Below, in pieces: positions 39,952 to 49,397 of a stretch of DNA of 64,000 nucleotides. Each line of letters starts with the position of its first letter. Positions within the stretch are counted from its first letter, which is position 1. Where the stretch lies: assembly GCF_022378335.1 (NCBI RefSeq), contig NZ_JAIQCI010000020.1:120436-184435 (forward strand), read 5' to 3'. The notes under the pieces were generated by a model. It saw only the letters and a list, made by a program, of their open reading frames with translations, was not told the origin of the DNA and made no database searches. The position numbers were made by a program, and so were the translations under genes. The DNA is from Croceicoccus hydrothermalis (GTDB lineage Bacteria > Pseudomonadota > Alphaproteobacteria > Sphingomonadales > Sphingomonadaceae).

Positions 39952-42098
39952 AGCTGCGCATCGTCGGGCACGAAGGTAAAGCGCACCTCGGCATCGTCTG
40001 ACCCAAGCGGCTCGCCTGCGCGGATTACGAACTGGTCGTTGCGCGAGCTCGATGCGTTGTGGATCACCAGCGGCACGCCGTCTTCTACAGCGAAGGCCCA
40101 CCCGGCCAGCCTGCTGCCGGTCGCCATGAAGGCACCGTTAAGCGCGCCATCACCAGCGGCATAACGCACAGCGACCGTGAAGGCCCCAGCAAGGCGCGGC
40201 TGTTCCGACCAGGCGATCTGCACCCGGTTGCCGCGATAGCGATACTCGCTGCGCGGCGGGATTGGTCGGCGCAGCCGTGCCGAAATGCGCGCATCAAGAT
40301 CGCTGCGCAGCGGATAGACGTCATACAGGCGGGCCTGTTCATCGAAAAGCGCCTGCAAGTCGCGCAGCCGGTCAGGATACTGCGCGGCAACGTCTGTTGT
40401 CTGGGAAAAGTCTTCGCGTAGATTGTAAAGCGACCAGCTGAATTCCGCCGGTTCCACCGAAGAGCGGTTCTGCCATGGCATGCGGCCGGGGTTGGTCGAT
40501 GCCATCCACCCATCGTGGTAGATTGCCCGGTTGCCAAGCAGCTCGAAATATTGGGTGTTGCGGCGATCGCGTGCTGCGGGATTTGCAAAGGTGTAGGCCA
40601 TGCTGATCCCGTCGAACGGATCCTGGTTCAATCCATCCACCACGTGTGGCTGGGGTATGCCGATGATATCCAGCAGGGTGGGCGCGATATCGATTATATG
40701 GTGAAACTGGCTGCGGATTGCCGCGCCATCGACGATGCTCTGCGGCCACGAAATGACCAGCCCGTTGCGGGTTCCGCCAAGGTGCGATGCAATCTGCTTG
40801 AACAGCGGGAAGGGCGCGTTCGTCGCCCATGCCCAACCTGCGGGATAGACCTGATAGGTATCCAGCCCTCCCATGCGATCGATATTGGAAAGCTGTTCCT
40901 CAAAATCCTGATCGGGCTGGCCGATCACAACCATCAGTTCATTCAGGCTACCTTCCGGCCCGCCTTCGGCGCTGGCACCATTGTCACCTTGCACGAAGAC
41001 GATAATCGTGTTGTCGATCTCTCCGCTCGCCTCGAGTTCATCGAGGATGCGTCCGAACTGATCATCCTGGTAGGCCAGCTGGGCCGCGAAAACCTCCATG
41101 TAGCGGGCATAGAGCCGCTGGCGATCAGGCAACAGGCTCTCCCACGCCGGGATCACATCGGGTCGGGGCGATATCAGCGTACCGGGCGGGATGATCCCGC
41201 GTGCCAGCTGGCGGCGATATGTTTCTTCGCGAACCGCGTCCCAACCCCGGTCGAACTGTCCGCGAAATCTGGCGATCCAGTCTGCGGGTGCCTGCTGCGG
41301 CGCATGGGCGGAACCGGTGGCGTAGTAAAGGAAGAATGGCCGTTCCGGGTGATCGGCATCAAGCTGGCGCAGCCAGTCTATGGCGTGATCGGCAAGATCG
41401 CGATCAAGGATGTAATCCGCGTCCGTATCGTCCAGCATCACCCGGCTGGTGCCGTGGAACAGCGTGGGGCGGAACTGGTCGGTTTCCGACCCGATGAAAC
41501 CGTAGAATTCATCGAAGCCCTTGTTGGTTGGCCAGTGGGCGTAGGGACCGGCTTCGTGCGTATCCTCGTTGGGGACGTTGTGATCCTTGCCGATCCATGC
41601 GGTGGCGTAGCCATTGCCTTGCAGAATGCGTCCGATGGTGGCGGACTCGGGCGGAATTATGCCGTCATAACCGGGGAAGCCCATCGCGACATTGGTCAGC
41701 GCGCCGGTGCCCACCGCGTGGTGGTTGCGCCCGGTCAACAGCGCCGCGTGGGTGGGGGAACACATGGCCGTGGTGTGGAAGTTGTTGTAGATCGTGCCGC
41801 GCTGCGCCAGCCGATCAAGGTTGGGCGTAGGCACCGGGCCGCCAAAGGTGCTGGCTGCACCAAACCCCACATCGTCTGTCATCACCAGCAACACGTTGGG
41901 CGCATCCGCTGGGGCCTGCACAAGCGGAGGCCAATAGGGCACGGCATCGTCCAGCGAAGGCGCGATGGTGCCTTGGTATTCCGGCGTGGGAATGGGCAGG
42001 ATGGTGCGGTCGAGATCCTGTCCGGTCAGCGGTGCGGAGCCGAGTAGGACGGCAAGCCCCACCAGAAGCCCTGAACGCCATGCCCTGTGATTGGTCAC
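39952..42098 (-). pseudogene. Arylsulfatase (type I sulfatase family), 5' part, disrupted by the IS
   Basis: GTG start at 42098 with a GGGGGGG-rich ribosome site, then a signal peptide (WRSGLLVGLAVLLGSAPLTG). The alkaline-phosphatase-fold core shows PNVLLVMTDDVGFG (metal Asp pair), CSPTHAALLTGR with Cys113 as the formylglycine residue, and VQGDNGASAEGG. It would hydrolyse sulfate esters in the periplasm. The canonical CxPxR has His117 in place of Arg. Coding continues to VPDDAQ at the IS, where an alien tail replaces the C-terminal domain. It is last in the P450-SDR-P450-sulfatase operon. Confidence 0.85.
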
Positions 42099-42147
42099 CG
42101 GCCCTGTCCCCCCCTTCGTCTTATTGCTTCCCGGTGTGCGTTGACCT

Positions 42148-43439
42148 TCAGTCTGCATCCCACAACACATGCAGGGCATCGGGGCCGCGCATGTTGAGGC
42201 CGCGGATCTCGGGCTTGGGATAGTCCGGATCGAAGCGCAGGTTGGGAAGTTCGAGAATTTCTTCCAGCGCCACTTCCATTTCCGTCAGCGCCATGTGCAT
42301 GCCCATGCACATATGCGGGCCGAACCCGAAGCTGAGCAGCGGCCGCATCGGGCGCTTGAGCCACAGGCGATCGGGATCTTCGTAGACTTCCGGATCGCGG
42401 TTGGCAGAGGCGATGGAACACAGCACGGCAGTGCCCTTGGGAATGGTCATGTCGCCCACTTCCATGTCGCGCGCGGCAATGCGGGCAACGGCGCCGGCAG
42501 TGGGATCGCGGCGCATCGTTTCCATCACCGCCTTGGGCACCAGGCTGCGATCCTGGCGCACTTCCTCCAACACCTCAGGTTCTTCCAGCAACTGCACCAT
42601 CATGTTGGCGAAGCTGCGGGTTGTGGTTTCGCCTGCGGCCAACAGTAGCATGCGGATGAAATTGGCGATGTCTTCATCGCTGAACTTCTCGCCCTCATGC
42701 TCTGTCGTCATCATGTAGCCGAGGATGTCGTTGCGCATTTCCCCGCGCGCCCGATACTGCTGCACGATCGGCATCAGGGTCTCGTACATGGACTGGCCCG
42801 CCACCATCGATTGCGGGATGGTGATCTTGACCACTTCCGGGTCGGTCTGCGGTGCTGCGACCACCTGGATTGCCCAGCTCGCCAGATTGCCCAGCAGATC
42901 CTCGTTATGCGGGAACCCGAAATAGGCGTACATCGCCCGAATGGGGAAGGGCAGGGCGAATTCGCGCAGCAGGTCTGCTTTGCCCTTGGGGCGCAGCTGA
43001 TTGACGAATTCGTTCACCACCACCGGGCGGATCAGCGTGTCCATCAGCTTGCGGATCTGGCTGCGCATGAATGGCTTTTGCAGAGTCTTGCGATACTTGG
43101 TGTGCTCTTGCCATCCATTGCGGTCAGAAGCATGTTGTCCACCGCTGCGCCAAACCCGTCACCCACGATATGGCTGAGCCAGTCCTGCGGATTCATGAGC
43201 ACAGAGTGGATATCGTTGTAGCGGTACAAGGTCACGACGGGACGGCCCGTCATCATATAGTCAGCCATGCTGGGGATGCTGTTTTCCTGCAGCAAGTCCC
43301 CATGGGCAACAGGGCACTTCGCGCGCCTCTCCTCGAACATGGGATAGGGGTTGGCCGGAGCAGCTCCGGCATAGCCATTTGTCACAAGGGAGTAATCCTT
43401 GACCATCTGGTCGAGCATGGCGTCGTATTTGGCAGTCAT
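42148..43439 (-). pseudogene. Cytochrome P450, split by a one-base deletion
   Basis: The two halves are 43439 down to about 43105 and the other frame down to 42148, together a 430-aa P450. The N-half ends LLTAMDGK and the second frame resumes EHTKYRKTLQKPFMR, so one base is missing in the CTCTT run at 43105-43109. The C-half has the I-helix LLAAGETTTR, ETMRR (ExxR) and the haem-binding FGFGPHMCMGMHMA. The start at 43439 has GGGAAG upstream. It may be a recent inactivation or an assembly error. It is in the operon with an SDR and a second P450. Confidence 0.82.
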
Positions 43440-43600
43440 TTCGCTTCCCAATCCGCTCTCCCTTTGCAGGGGGTGAGCTTTCTCCATTTCCCGACCCCGG
43501 ATACCGCCATCGGGGGGTAGATGTCCAAAGATCGGATTTGACGCGGGTAAAGCCAGGCGCCGGCTTGCCGACACCTATCGCAGGAAAGGAGCGGGACGGG

Positions 43601-44359
43601 TCAGCCGGCAGTGATTCCGCTGTCTGCGGTGTAGCACGCACCGTGCACCGAACGGGCGCGGTCCGATGCCAGGAAAAGCAGCGGCTCCACGATGTCTTCA
43701 GGCTGGGAAGGTGGCCGCAGTCCGATATACCGCGCGATGAGTGCCTGATCGGCATCGGCGGGGAATTCCAGCCCGTTCACCATTTCTGTCAGCATGCCGC
43801 CCGGTGCCAGGGCATTGATCCGCACAGGTGCATGCATGAATTCCATGGCCAGCGATTTTGTCAGGCTCAGCAGCGCGGACTTGGTCGCGGCATAGGGGGC
43901 AGTGTAGGCTTGGCCGGCAAAGGCGGCGGTGGAGACCACATTCACCACATTGCCCTTGCTTTCAGCCAGGTGCGGCATGGCGGCCTGCATCATGAAGAAT
44001 GGTCCTGTGACATTCGCCCCGAACAGCTTGTTCCAGTTTTCCGGTGTCACATCGCCAAGCGCGTGGAAGCGCAGGATGCCCGCCACATTGCACAGCACGT
44101 CAAGACCGCCGAATGCTTCGACCGCCATGGCCACCGCGCTTGCGCAGAATACGGGGTTCGCCAGATCGCCATCGTTCGCCACGCATTCGCCGCCGGCCTC
44201 TCTGATGCGCTTGGCGGTCTCCAGCAGCCCCTGCTTGTTCAGATCGACGAGGCACACACGTGCCCCTTCTTTCGCGAACCGCAGGCTGGCGGCGCGGCCA
44301 AGTCCGGACGCCGCCCCTGTCACCAGCACGCTCTTGCCGGAAAATTCGCCTTCGCTCAT
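43601..44359 (-). CDS. Short-chain dehydrogenase/reductase (classical SDR)
   Basis: 252 aa from the ATG at 44359 (GGTGAGG before it). The cofactor motif is TGAASGLG near residue 15; the acidic residue in VCLVDLN points to NAD. CNVAGI stands for NNAG. The catalytic Ser is in NVVSTAAF and YAATK is the YxxxK. It lies between the two P450 genes (29 bp after the intact one), so it probably oxidises the alcohol they make. Confidence 0.87.
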   Translation of the reverse strand: MSEGEFSGKSVLVTGAASGLGRAASLRFAKEGARVCLVDLNKQGLLETAKRIREAGGECVANDGDLANPVFCASAVAMAVEAFGGLDVLCNVAGILRFHALGDVTPENWNKLFGANVTGPFFMMQAAMPHLAESKGNVVNVVSTAAFAGQAYTAPYAATKSALLSLTKSLAMEFMHAPVRINALAPGGMLTEMVNGLEFPADADQALIARYIGLRPPSQPEDIVEPLLFLASDRARSVHGACYTADSGITAG

Positions 44360-44388
44360 CGCCACCTCACCAATTGCCGCCAGCGCGG

Positions 44389-45612
44389 TCAGATATCCCA
44401 AACCAGCGGCAGGGTGACGGGCTGGATCATGCCAAGGTGGTATTCCACGTCGTGCCCCGGCTTGATGCTGAACTGCGGGATGCGGCCAAGGAATTCTTCC
44501 AGCGCGATGCGCATCTCGCGCTTGGCAAGGTGCATGCCGATGCAGGTGTGCGGGCCGAAGCCGAAAGCGACGTGCCTGGGCCGGCGGCTGAAATCGACCT
44601 TGCCGGGGTTATCAAACTCTGCCGGATCGCGCCCGGCCAGCGTGGTGCTCATCATCACCTTGTCGCCGGGCATCATGGTAACGCCGTGGAATTCGGTTTC
44701 CTTGGTGCAAGTGCGGAAGGTGGTGACAGCGGCGTAGGCCCGCATCAGCTCGTCAATCGCATGGGGGATTTCCTCCGGGTTCTTGCGCAGGAAATCCTGG
44801 TCTTCGTGGTTGCGCGCCAGGTGGGTGAATTGCAGCCCCATGTTGGTGGAAACGGTGTCGAGCCCGCCGATGAACAGGTTGAACGAGAAGCCTACAAGCT
44901 CGTCATCGTTCAGCTTCGCACCATCGACATCGACATCCAGCGCATAGCTGATGATGTCATCACGCGGAGCCTTGCGGCGATCTTCGATCTGCTCGCGCAG
45001 GAAGTCCACCACGTTGCGGGTTGCAGCCGCGATTTTGCCCATGTCGGCCACGTGCAGCAGATCATATTCCCATTCGAGAAACTGCTTCGTGTGTTCGAGC
45101 GGGAAGTCCATCAGTTCGAGGAACACCTTGATCGGGAATTCGAAGGCGAACTGGGACATGAATTCACATTCGCCCTTGGCGCGAAAGGCCTCCACGTAAT
45201 TTACTGCGTAGTGGCGGATCTTCTCATCCAGCGCCGACACGGCCTTTGGCGTGAACAGCGGATTGGCCATCTTGCGGTATTTGGCGTGTTCGGGCGGATC
45301 AATCTCTACCGGCGTGTTGATCCAACTTTCACCGATCAGCTTCGCAAATGGCGAGAAATCCTTGCTGGAGAACGTATCGGTATCGAAATAGATTTCGCGC
45401 AGGTGATCCATGCGCCGCACCACCCAGGCCGGGCTTCCGCCGGGATAGGCATGAGGCGCATAAAAGATGTCAGGCCCTTCGGTGTGAATGGCCGGGGCCC
45501 AGTCAAGATGCGGCTCCTGCGTGGTGGTGGTGCCAAAGATGTAGGGAAAGTGCTTCACCAGGGTGGCGGGGACGTGCGCCGGGATGGTCGGCTCGGGCAA
45601 TTCGTTCTGCAT
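44389..45612 (-). CDS. Cytochrome P450, intact
   Basis: 407 aa, typical of a soluble bacterial class I P450. It has the I-helix FIGGLDTVST, the ExxR-containing DELMRAYAAVTTFR region and the haem ligand in FGFGPHTCIGMHLA near residue 356. It needs a ferredoxin and reductase; the plasmid-encoded pair at 53480 and 50206 could serve. First gene of the minus-strand operon that continues with the SDR, the broken P450 and the sulfatase. It is divergent from the HxlR regulator. The substrate is not evident. Confidence 0.9.
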   Translation of the reverse strand: MQNELPEPTIPAHVPATLVKHFPYIFGTTTTQEPHLDWAPAIHTEGPDIFYAPHAYPGGSPAWVVRRMDHLREIYFDTDTFSSKDFSPFAKLIGESWINTPVEIDPPEHAKYRKMANPLFTPKAVSALDEKIRHYAVNYVEAFRAKGECEFMSQFAFEFPIKVFLELMDFPLEHTKQFLEWEYDLLHVADMGKIAAATRNVVDFLREQIEDRRKAPRDDIISYALDVDVDGAKLNDDELVGFSFNLFIGGLDTVSTNMGLQFTHLARNHEDQDFLRKNPEEIPHAIDELMRAYAAVTTFRTCTKETEFHGVTMMPGDKVMMSTTLAGRDPAEFDNPGKVDFSRRPRHVAFGFGPHTCIGMHLAKREMRIALEEFLGRIPQFSIKPGHDVEYHLGMIQPVTLPLVWDI

Positions 45613-45734
45613 TCTTGGCTCCCAATTCGGCAGGCCCGCCCGGTTGCCGGGTGCTGGCCAGCCTGACTGCTGTTTTCAAATCGCAGACTAGGCCCTACAC
45701 CCGAATCCAACAAGTAGGATTACTTTCTGAGGGT

Positions 45735-45754
45735 TAGTCACTTTGAGATGACTA
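45735..45754. promoter_or_regulatory. 20-bp inverted repeat over the HxlR start codon
   Basis: TAGTCA (45735-45740) and TGACTA (45749-45754) are perfect reverse complements 8 bp apart and cover the ATG at 45748. It lies in the 135-bp divergent promoter between the P450 operon and hxlR-nitroreductase-DLH. It is the likely operator of the HxlR protein, acting on both sides. Confidence 0.5.
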
Positions 45755-46122
45755 TAGACAACCAATCGCCCGAAAATTGGCCCGAAAGCAGGGATGTAAG
45801 CCCGCACGAATATGAATCGCTGCGCCGCGCGTTGACGATGATTTCGGGCAAGTGGAAGCTGGAGATTCTCTGGCTGCTGTATCATCGCACCCATCGTTTC
45901 GGGGAATTGCAGAAGACAATCGCTGGCGTTTCGCAGCACGTGCTTACCAAGCAGTTGCGCGAACTCGAGGCCGACGGGCTGATAACGCGCAAGGTATTCG
46001 CCGAGGTGCCGCCACGCGTGGAATACACCATGACCGATGCCACAAGAGAGCTGGAGCCCACCATCAAGTCGCTTATGGCCTGGTGGGAAAACCATGGCAG
46101 CAACACAAGGGGAAAAGCATGA
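45748..46122 (+). CDS. HxlR-family transcriptional regulator
   Basis: 124 aa. The winged helix is typical: YESLRRALTMISGKWKLEIL, RFGELQKTIAGVSQHVLTKQL and TRKVFAEVPPRVEYTMTD. HxlR proteins often respond to aldehydes or aromatic compounds. It overlaps the next gene by 4 bp (ATGA) and faces the P450 operon. No strong ribosome site is visible, so the mRNA may be leaderless. Confidence 0.9.
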   Translation: MTIDNQSPENWPESRDVSPHEYESLRRALTMISGKWKLEILWLLYHRTHRFGELQKTIAGVSQHVLTKQLRELEADGLITRKVFAEVPPRVEYTMTDATRELEPTIKSLMAWWENHGSNTRGKA

Positions 46123-46697
46123 GCGCGACCAATCTCGATCCGGTTTTTTCGGAAGCGCGAACGTTCAACGGCTACACTGAAAAGCCCGTAAGCGAGGCGA
46201 CCTTGCGGGAATTGTACGACCACCTGAAATGGGGGCCGACGGCGGCAAATTCCTGTCCCGCGCGCTTTGCCTTTGTATCCAGCGGCGAAGCAAAGCAGCG
46301 CTTGCTGGGCTGCGTGAACGAAGGGAACGTGGCCAAGGTGAAATCTGCGCCGGTCACAGCCATCGTTGCGGCAGACACCCGCTTTTACGAGGAAATGCCG
46401 AAGCTTTTCCCGTCGCGCGATTTTGCATCGGTCTTTGCCGGCAAGGACGATGTGATTGCCGATCTGCTGGCGCGCAACGTGCCGTTGCAGGGGGCCTACA
46501 TGATCATCGCCGCACGCGGGATCGGGCTGGATTGCGGGCCTATGTCGGGCTTCGATGCAGAAGCGATCAACCGGGAATTCTTTCCTGATGGGCGCTGGCA
46601 GGCCAATTTCATCTGCACGCTGGGCTATGGTGACAAGGATAGCCTTTATCCGCGCAACCCGAGATTGCCGTTCGAAGCGGCATGCCTGATTGCCTAG
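46119..46697 (+). CDS. Nitroreductase-family protein (malonic semialdehyde reductase-like, RutE type)
   Basis: 192 aa. It has the FMN-binding nitroreductase fold with ARTFNGYTEKPVSEATLREL, KWGPTAANSCPARF (FMN site) and GLDCGPMSGFDAEAINREF, the last strongly like RutE. It would reduce an aldehyde, quinone or nitro group with NAD(P)H. ATG at 46119 overlaps the HxlR stop. It is followed 18 bp later by a dienelactone-hydrolase-like gene. Confidence 0.85.
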   Translation: MSATNLDPVFSEARTFNGYTEKPVSEATLRELYDHLKWGPTAANSCPARFAFVSSGEAKQRLLGCVNEGNVAKVKSAPVTAIVAADTRFYEEMPKLFPSRDFASVFAGKDDVIADLLARNVPLQGAYMIIAARGIGLDCGPMSGFDAEAINREFFPDGRWQANFICTLGYGDKDSLYPRNPRLPFEAACLIA

Positions 46698-46715
46698 CAA
46701 GAGGAGGGATAACTG

Positions 46716-47522
46716 ATGCCGTCATTCGACCCGAGCAAACGCGACAAGCTGGAAGATTTCGAACATCGCGAGATCGAACTGCTGGGCAAGACCCGGCGCG
46801 TCTATGTTGCAGGCCAGGGGCCGGCGGTAATCGTCATGTCGGAAATGCCGGGGATCAGTCCCTACGTGGCGCGTTTCGCCCGCTGGGTGCGCGATGCCGG
46901 GCTTACTGTCTACATGCCATCGCTGTTCGGCAGGGATGGCGTAATGCCAGGTGTTCCCGGCACCATGGTCACGCTGGCACGCACCTGCATCAGCCGGGAA
47001 TTCCGCGCTTTTGCAGCAAATAAATCTAGCCCGGTGACACAGTGGCTGCGAGCATTGGCGGCGCTTGCGCACAAGGAGTGCGGCGGCCACGGCGTAGGCG
47101 CGATCGGCATGTGCTTTACCGGCAATTTCGCCTTGCACATGATGCTGGAGAAGGCAGTGGTTGCACCCGTCCTGTCACAGCCATCGCTACCCATGCACGA
47201 TGCCGCCGGTCTGGCGATCCACCCGGACGAACTGGCCCGCGTGAAACAGCGCCTGGAGAACGAAGACCTGACGGTAAGGGGCTATCGTTTCGAGGGCGAT
47301 ACTTTCTGCCCTGCGACAAAGTTTGCGGCTTACGAAAAGGCGCTGGGAGACAGGTTTGTCGGCACGGTGTTGCCGGACAGTGCCGCCAATCCCGATGCTC
47401 CGCTAAAGACGCCGCACAGCGTGGTTACGCTGCACCTGATCGACGAGGCCGGTCAGCCCACCGCGCAGGCGCGCGACGAAATACTGGAATTCTTTCGCGC
47501 GCGCCTGATCGACGGTGTCTAG
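46716..47522 (+). CDS. Dienelactone hydrolase family protein
   Basis: 268 aa alpha/beta hydrolase. The nucleophile is Cys133 in GAIGMCFTGNFAL, the DLH-type elbow. The charge-relay Asp is probably in the FEGDTFCP region, and His in KTPHSVVTLH. It would open an enol-lactone or hydrolyse an ester. GGAGGG precedes the ATG. Third gene of the HxlR operon, ending 6 bp before the convergent monooxygenase gene. Confidence 0.85.
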   Translation: MPSFDPSKRDKLEDFEHREIELLGKTRRVYVAGQGPAVIVMSEMPGISPYVARFARWVRDAGLTVYMPSLFGRDGVMPGVPGTMVTLARTCISREFRAFAANKSSPVTQWLRALAALAHKECGGHGVGAIGMCFTGNFALHMMLEKAVVAPVLSQPSLPMHDAAGLAIHPDELARVKQRLENEDLTVRGYRFEGDTFCPATKFAAYEKALGDRFVGTVLPDSAANPDAPLKTPHSVVTLHLIDEAGQPTAQARDEILEFFRARLIDGV

Positions 47523-47528
47523 GTCTTC

Positions 47529-48752
47529 TTAGTACGAACCCGGAGGGGCGATCGGATCGCCACCGGCAAGCGCACGGCCCTGGATCTCGTAACCGATCGT
47601 GGGGATGTTCTGGATGTGCCGCAGCGCCATCGAGATATCGCGCCAGTAGCGGTTGATCGGCTTTTCCAGCGAGAAGCCCGAAGATCCGGCCTGGAACATC
47701 AGGGATTCGCTGGCGGCGTGGATCGACTGCACCATCTGCCCACCGGCAGCGCGGTGCTGCGTCTTTTCTTCCGCAGTGAACTCTTCGCCAAGCCCCACCC
47801 GGTCAAGTTTCGCGGTAAGGCTGAAGAGAATGGTCTTGGCAGTTTCGATTAGCGCCGCTGCTTCACCCAGATCGCGCATGTAAGCACCCGAACCGGTACG
47901 CGGACCGATCGTGGTGGTCAGCACCGGCTTGCCCGATTCCGCCGCAACGATCTCAAGCATGGCCTCAACCGCGCCGATCAGCTGGGCCAGACCGGTTGTG
48001 CGCACCATCGGCACGGCCGGGATCAGATCGGAAGGGGCGCCGAAGTGCTTCTTGGTAGGATCGATCTGTCCGGCGCGCTTGTCAATCAGCACCATCTGGC
48101 CTTCGGGAATGAACACATCCTCGGCGATCGCCGTATCGGACCCGGTACCCTGCATGCCGCTGACAAACCAGGTATCCTTGATCTCGAACTCGCTCATCGG
48201 GATGTAGCACATGCTGATACCCGGAACCACGGGGCCATCGTAGCCTTCCAACACCACGCCCTGCTGGGTCCATGTCGCTTGGCGCGAGCCGGACATGTAG
48301 GGCCATGCCCCATTGATGATCCAGCCACCATCAACCTTGCGAGCCTTGCCCGGCGGGTTGTAGGCACCACACACCGGCTCCGGACCATTGGCGAAAACCG
48401 CTTCCTGCACGCTGTCGGGCGCAAGGCTGGTTACCCAGGTGGTGCCGTTGATGATCTGGATGACCCAGCTGACCGCAGGGTCGCCCTTGGCGATTTCCAT
48501 CTGCACGCGGCAGAAATCCGTGGGGGAAAGACCGAAGCCGCCCAGGCGCTGGGGAACCAGCATCTGCAGGAAGCCTTCTTCCTTCAGCATCTTGTCGACC
48601 GCATCGGTGGGACTGCGGCGTTTTTCCCCTTCGGGTGCGTTTTCGGAGAGAAACCCGCGAAGTTCCTTTGCGCGGGCAACAAGCTTGTCGGCGACTGATT
48701 TGTCCGCCCAACCACTAACTTGTTCAACAGGAGCTTTTGCCAAAGTAGCCAT
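47529..48752 (-). CDS. Acyl-CoA-dehydrogenase-fold flavin monooxygenase (HsaA/group D-like)
   Basis: 407 aa from the ATG at 48752 (GAAAGGA 7 bp before; an ATG at 48761 is the alternative). The fold is shown by LKEEGFLQMLVPQRLGGFGL, VSWVIQIINGTTWV and the C-terminal NRYWRDISMALRHIQNIPTIGYE, which resembles HsaA and related two-component hydroxylases that use reduced flavin. No general-base Glu of true acyl-CoA dehydrogenases stands out. Its flavin reductase is not evident nearby. It is last in the Rieske operon, after TetR. Confidence 0.82.
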   Translation of the reverse strand: MATLAKAPVEQVSGWADKSVADKLVARAKELRGFLSENAPEGEKRRSPTDAVDKMLKEEGFLQMLVPQRLGGFGLSPTDFCRVQMEIAKGDPAVSWVIQIINGTTWVTSLAPDSVQEAVFANGPEPVCGAYNPPGKARKVDGGWIINGAWPYMSGSRQATWTQQGVVLEGYDGPVVPGISMCYIPMSEFEIKDTWFVSGMQGTGSDTAIAEDVFIPEGQMVLIDKRAGQIDPTKKHFGAPSDLIPAVPMVRTTGLAQLIGAVEAMLEIVAAESGKPVLTTTIGPRTGSGAYMRDLGEAAALIETAKTILFSLTAKLDRVGLGEEFTAEEKTQHRAAGGQMVQSIHAASESLMFQAGSSGFSLEKPINRYWRDISMALRHIQNIPTIGYEIQGRALAGGDPIAPPGSY

Positions 48753-48773
48753 TTCATGCATCCTTTCGATTAT

Positions 48774-49397
48774 TCAGGCAGATTGGTGCGCCAGGTCGAG
48801 CACCCAGTTTTCGAGATTATCAGCGCTCTCGTTCCACAGCGCGGACCAGTTATCATCAGCAGGCACCAGCAGGGTGCTCAGCTGAAGCCGAACCAGCACT
48901 TCCACGAAGCCTTCTGTATTGATCTTCTTGCCAAGCTTGGCTTCGAGGTATTCGAATGTGGGTTCCAGCGCCAGGTAGACCGCAACCTTGTAGCGATCGA
49001 AGCGGCTGCGGAAGAAGGAGAGGTGAAAGCGCGGCTCCACCTCGAAAACCCGATCGGGTGAGTTTTCGTTGGTATAACGGGCATAGAACAGCATGACCTG
49101 GCGGAACCGCTCTATCGGATCGTCGATGTTCTCGGCTGCCTCGCGCACGCCGGTTTCAAACCCGGTGCAAACGAATTCCGCAACTGCTGCAAGGACATCT
49201 TCCTTGTTTGAGAAATAGCGATACATGGTGCCACGCGATACACCGCTGGCTTCGATGATGTCGCTCATGGAAAGCCGGCGCACACCGCGTTCCGCGATGG
49301 CATCAAGCGCTCCTGACAGGATCTTGATGACGCTGGGGGAGGAGATGAAATCCTCGCTCACCTCTTGCCCCTGGATCAGGTCAGGCTGGAATTTCAT
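48774..49397 (-). CDS. TetR/AcrR-family regulator within the Rieske operon
   Basis: 207 aa. The helix-turn-helix is at about 30-70 (ALDAIAERGVRRLSMSDIIE, then ASGVSRGTMYRYFSNKEDVL); the rest is a helical ligand-binding domain with several aromatic residues. It overlaps the SDR stop by 4 bp, so it is co-transcribed with the oxygenase genes. Its operator may be ATTGAA-N9-TTCAAT at 53418-53438, giving feedback. Confidence 0.88.
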   Translation of the reverse strand: MKFQPDLIQGQEVSEDFISSPSVIKILSGALDAIAERGVRRLSMSDIIEASGVSRGTMYRYFSNKEDVLAAVAEFVCTGFETGVREAAENIDDPIERFRQVMLFYARYTNENSPDRVFEVEPRFHLSFFRSRFDRYKVAVYLALEPTFEYLEAKLGKKINTEGFVEVLVRLQLSTLLVPADDNWSALWNESADNLENWVLDLAHQSA

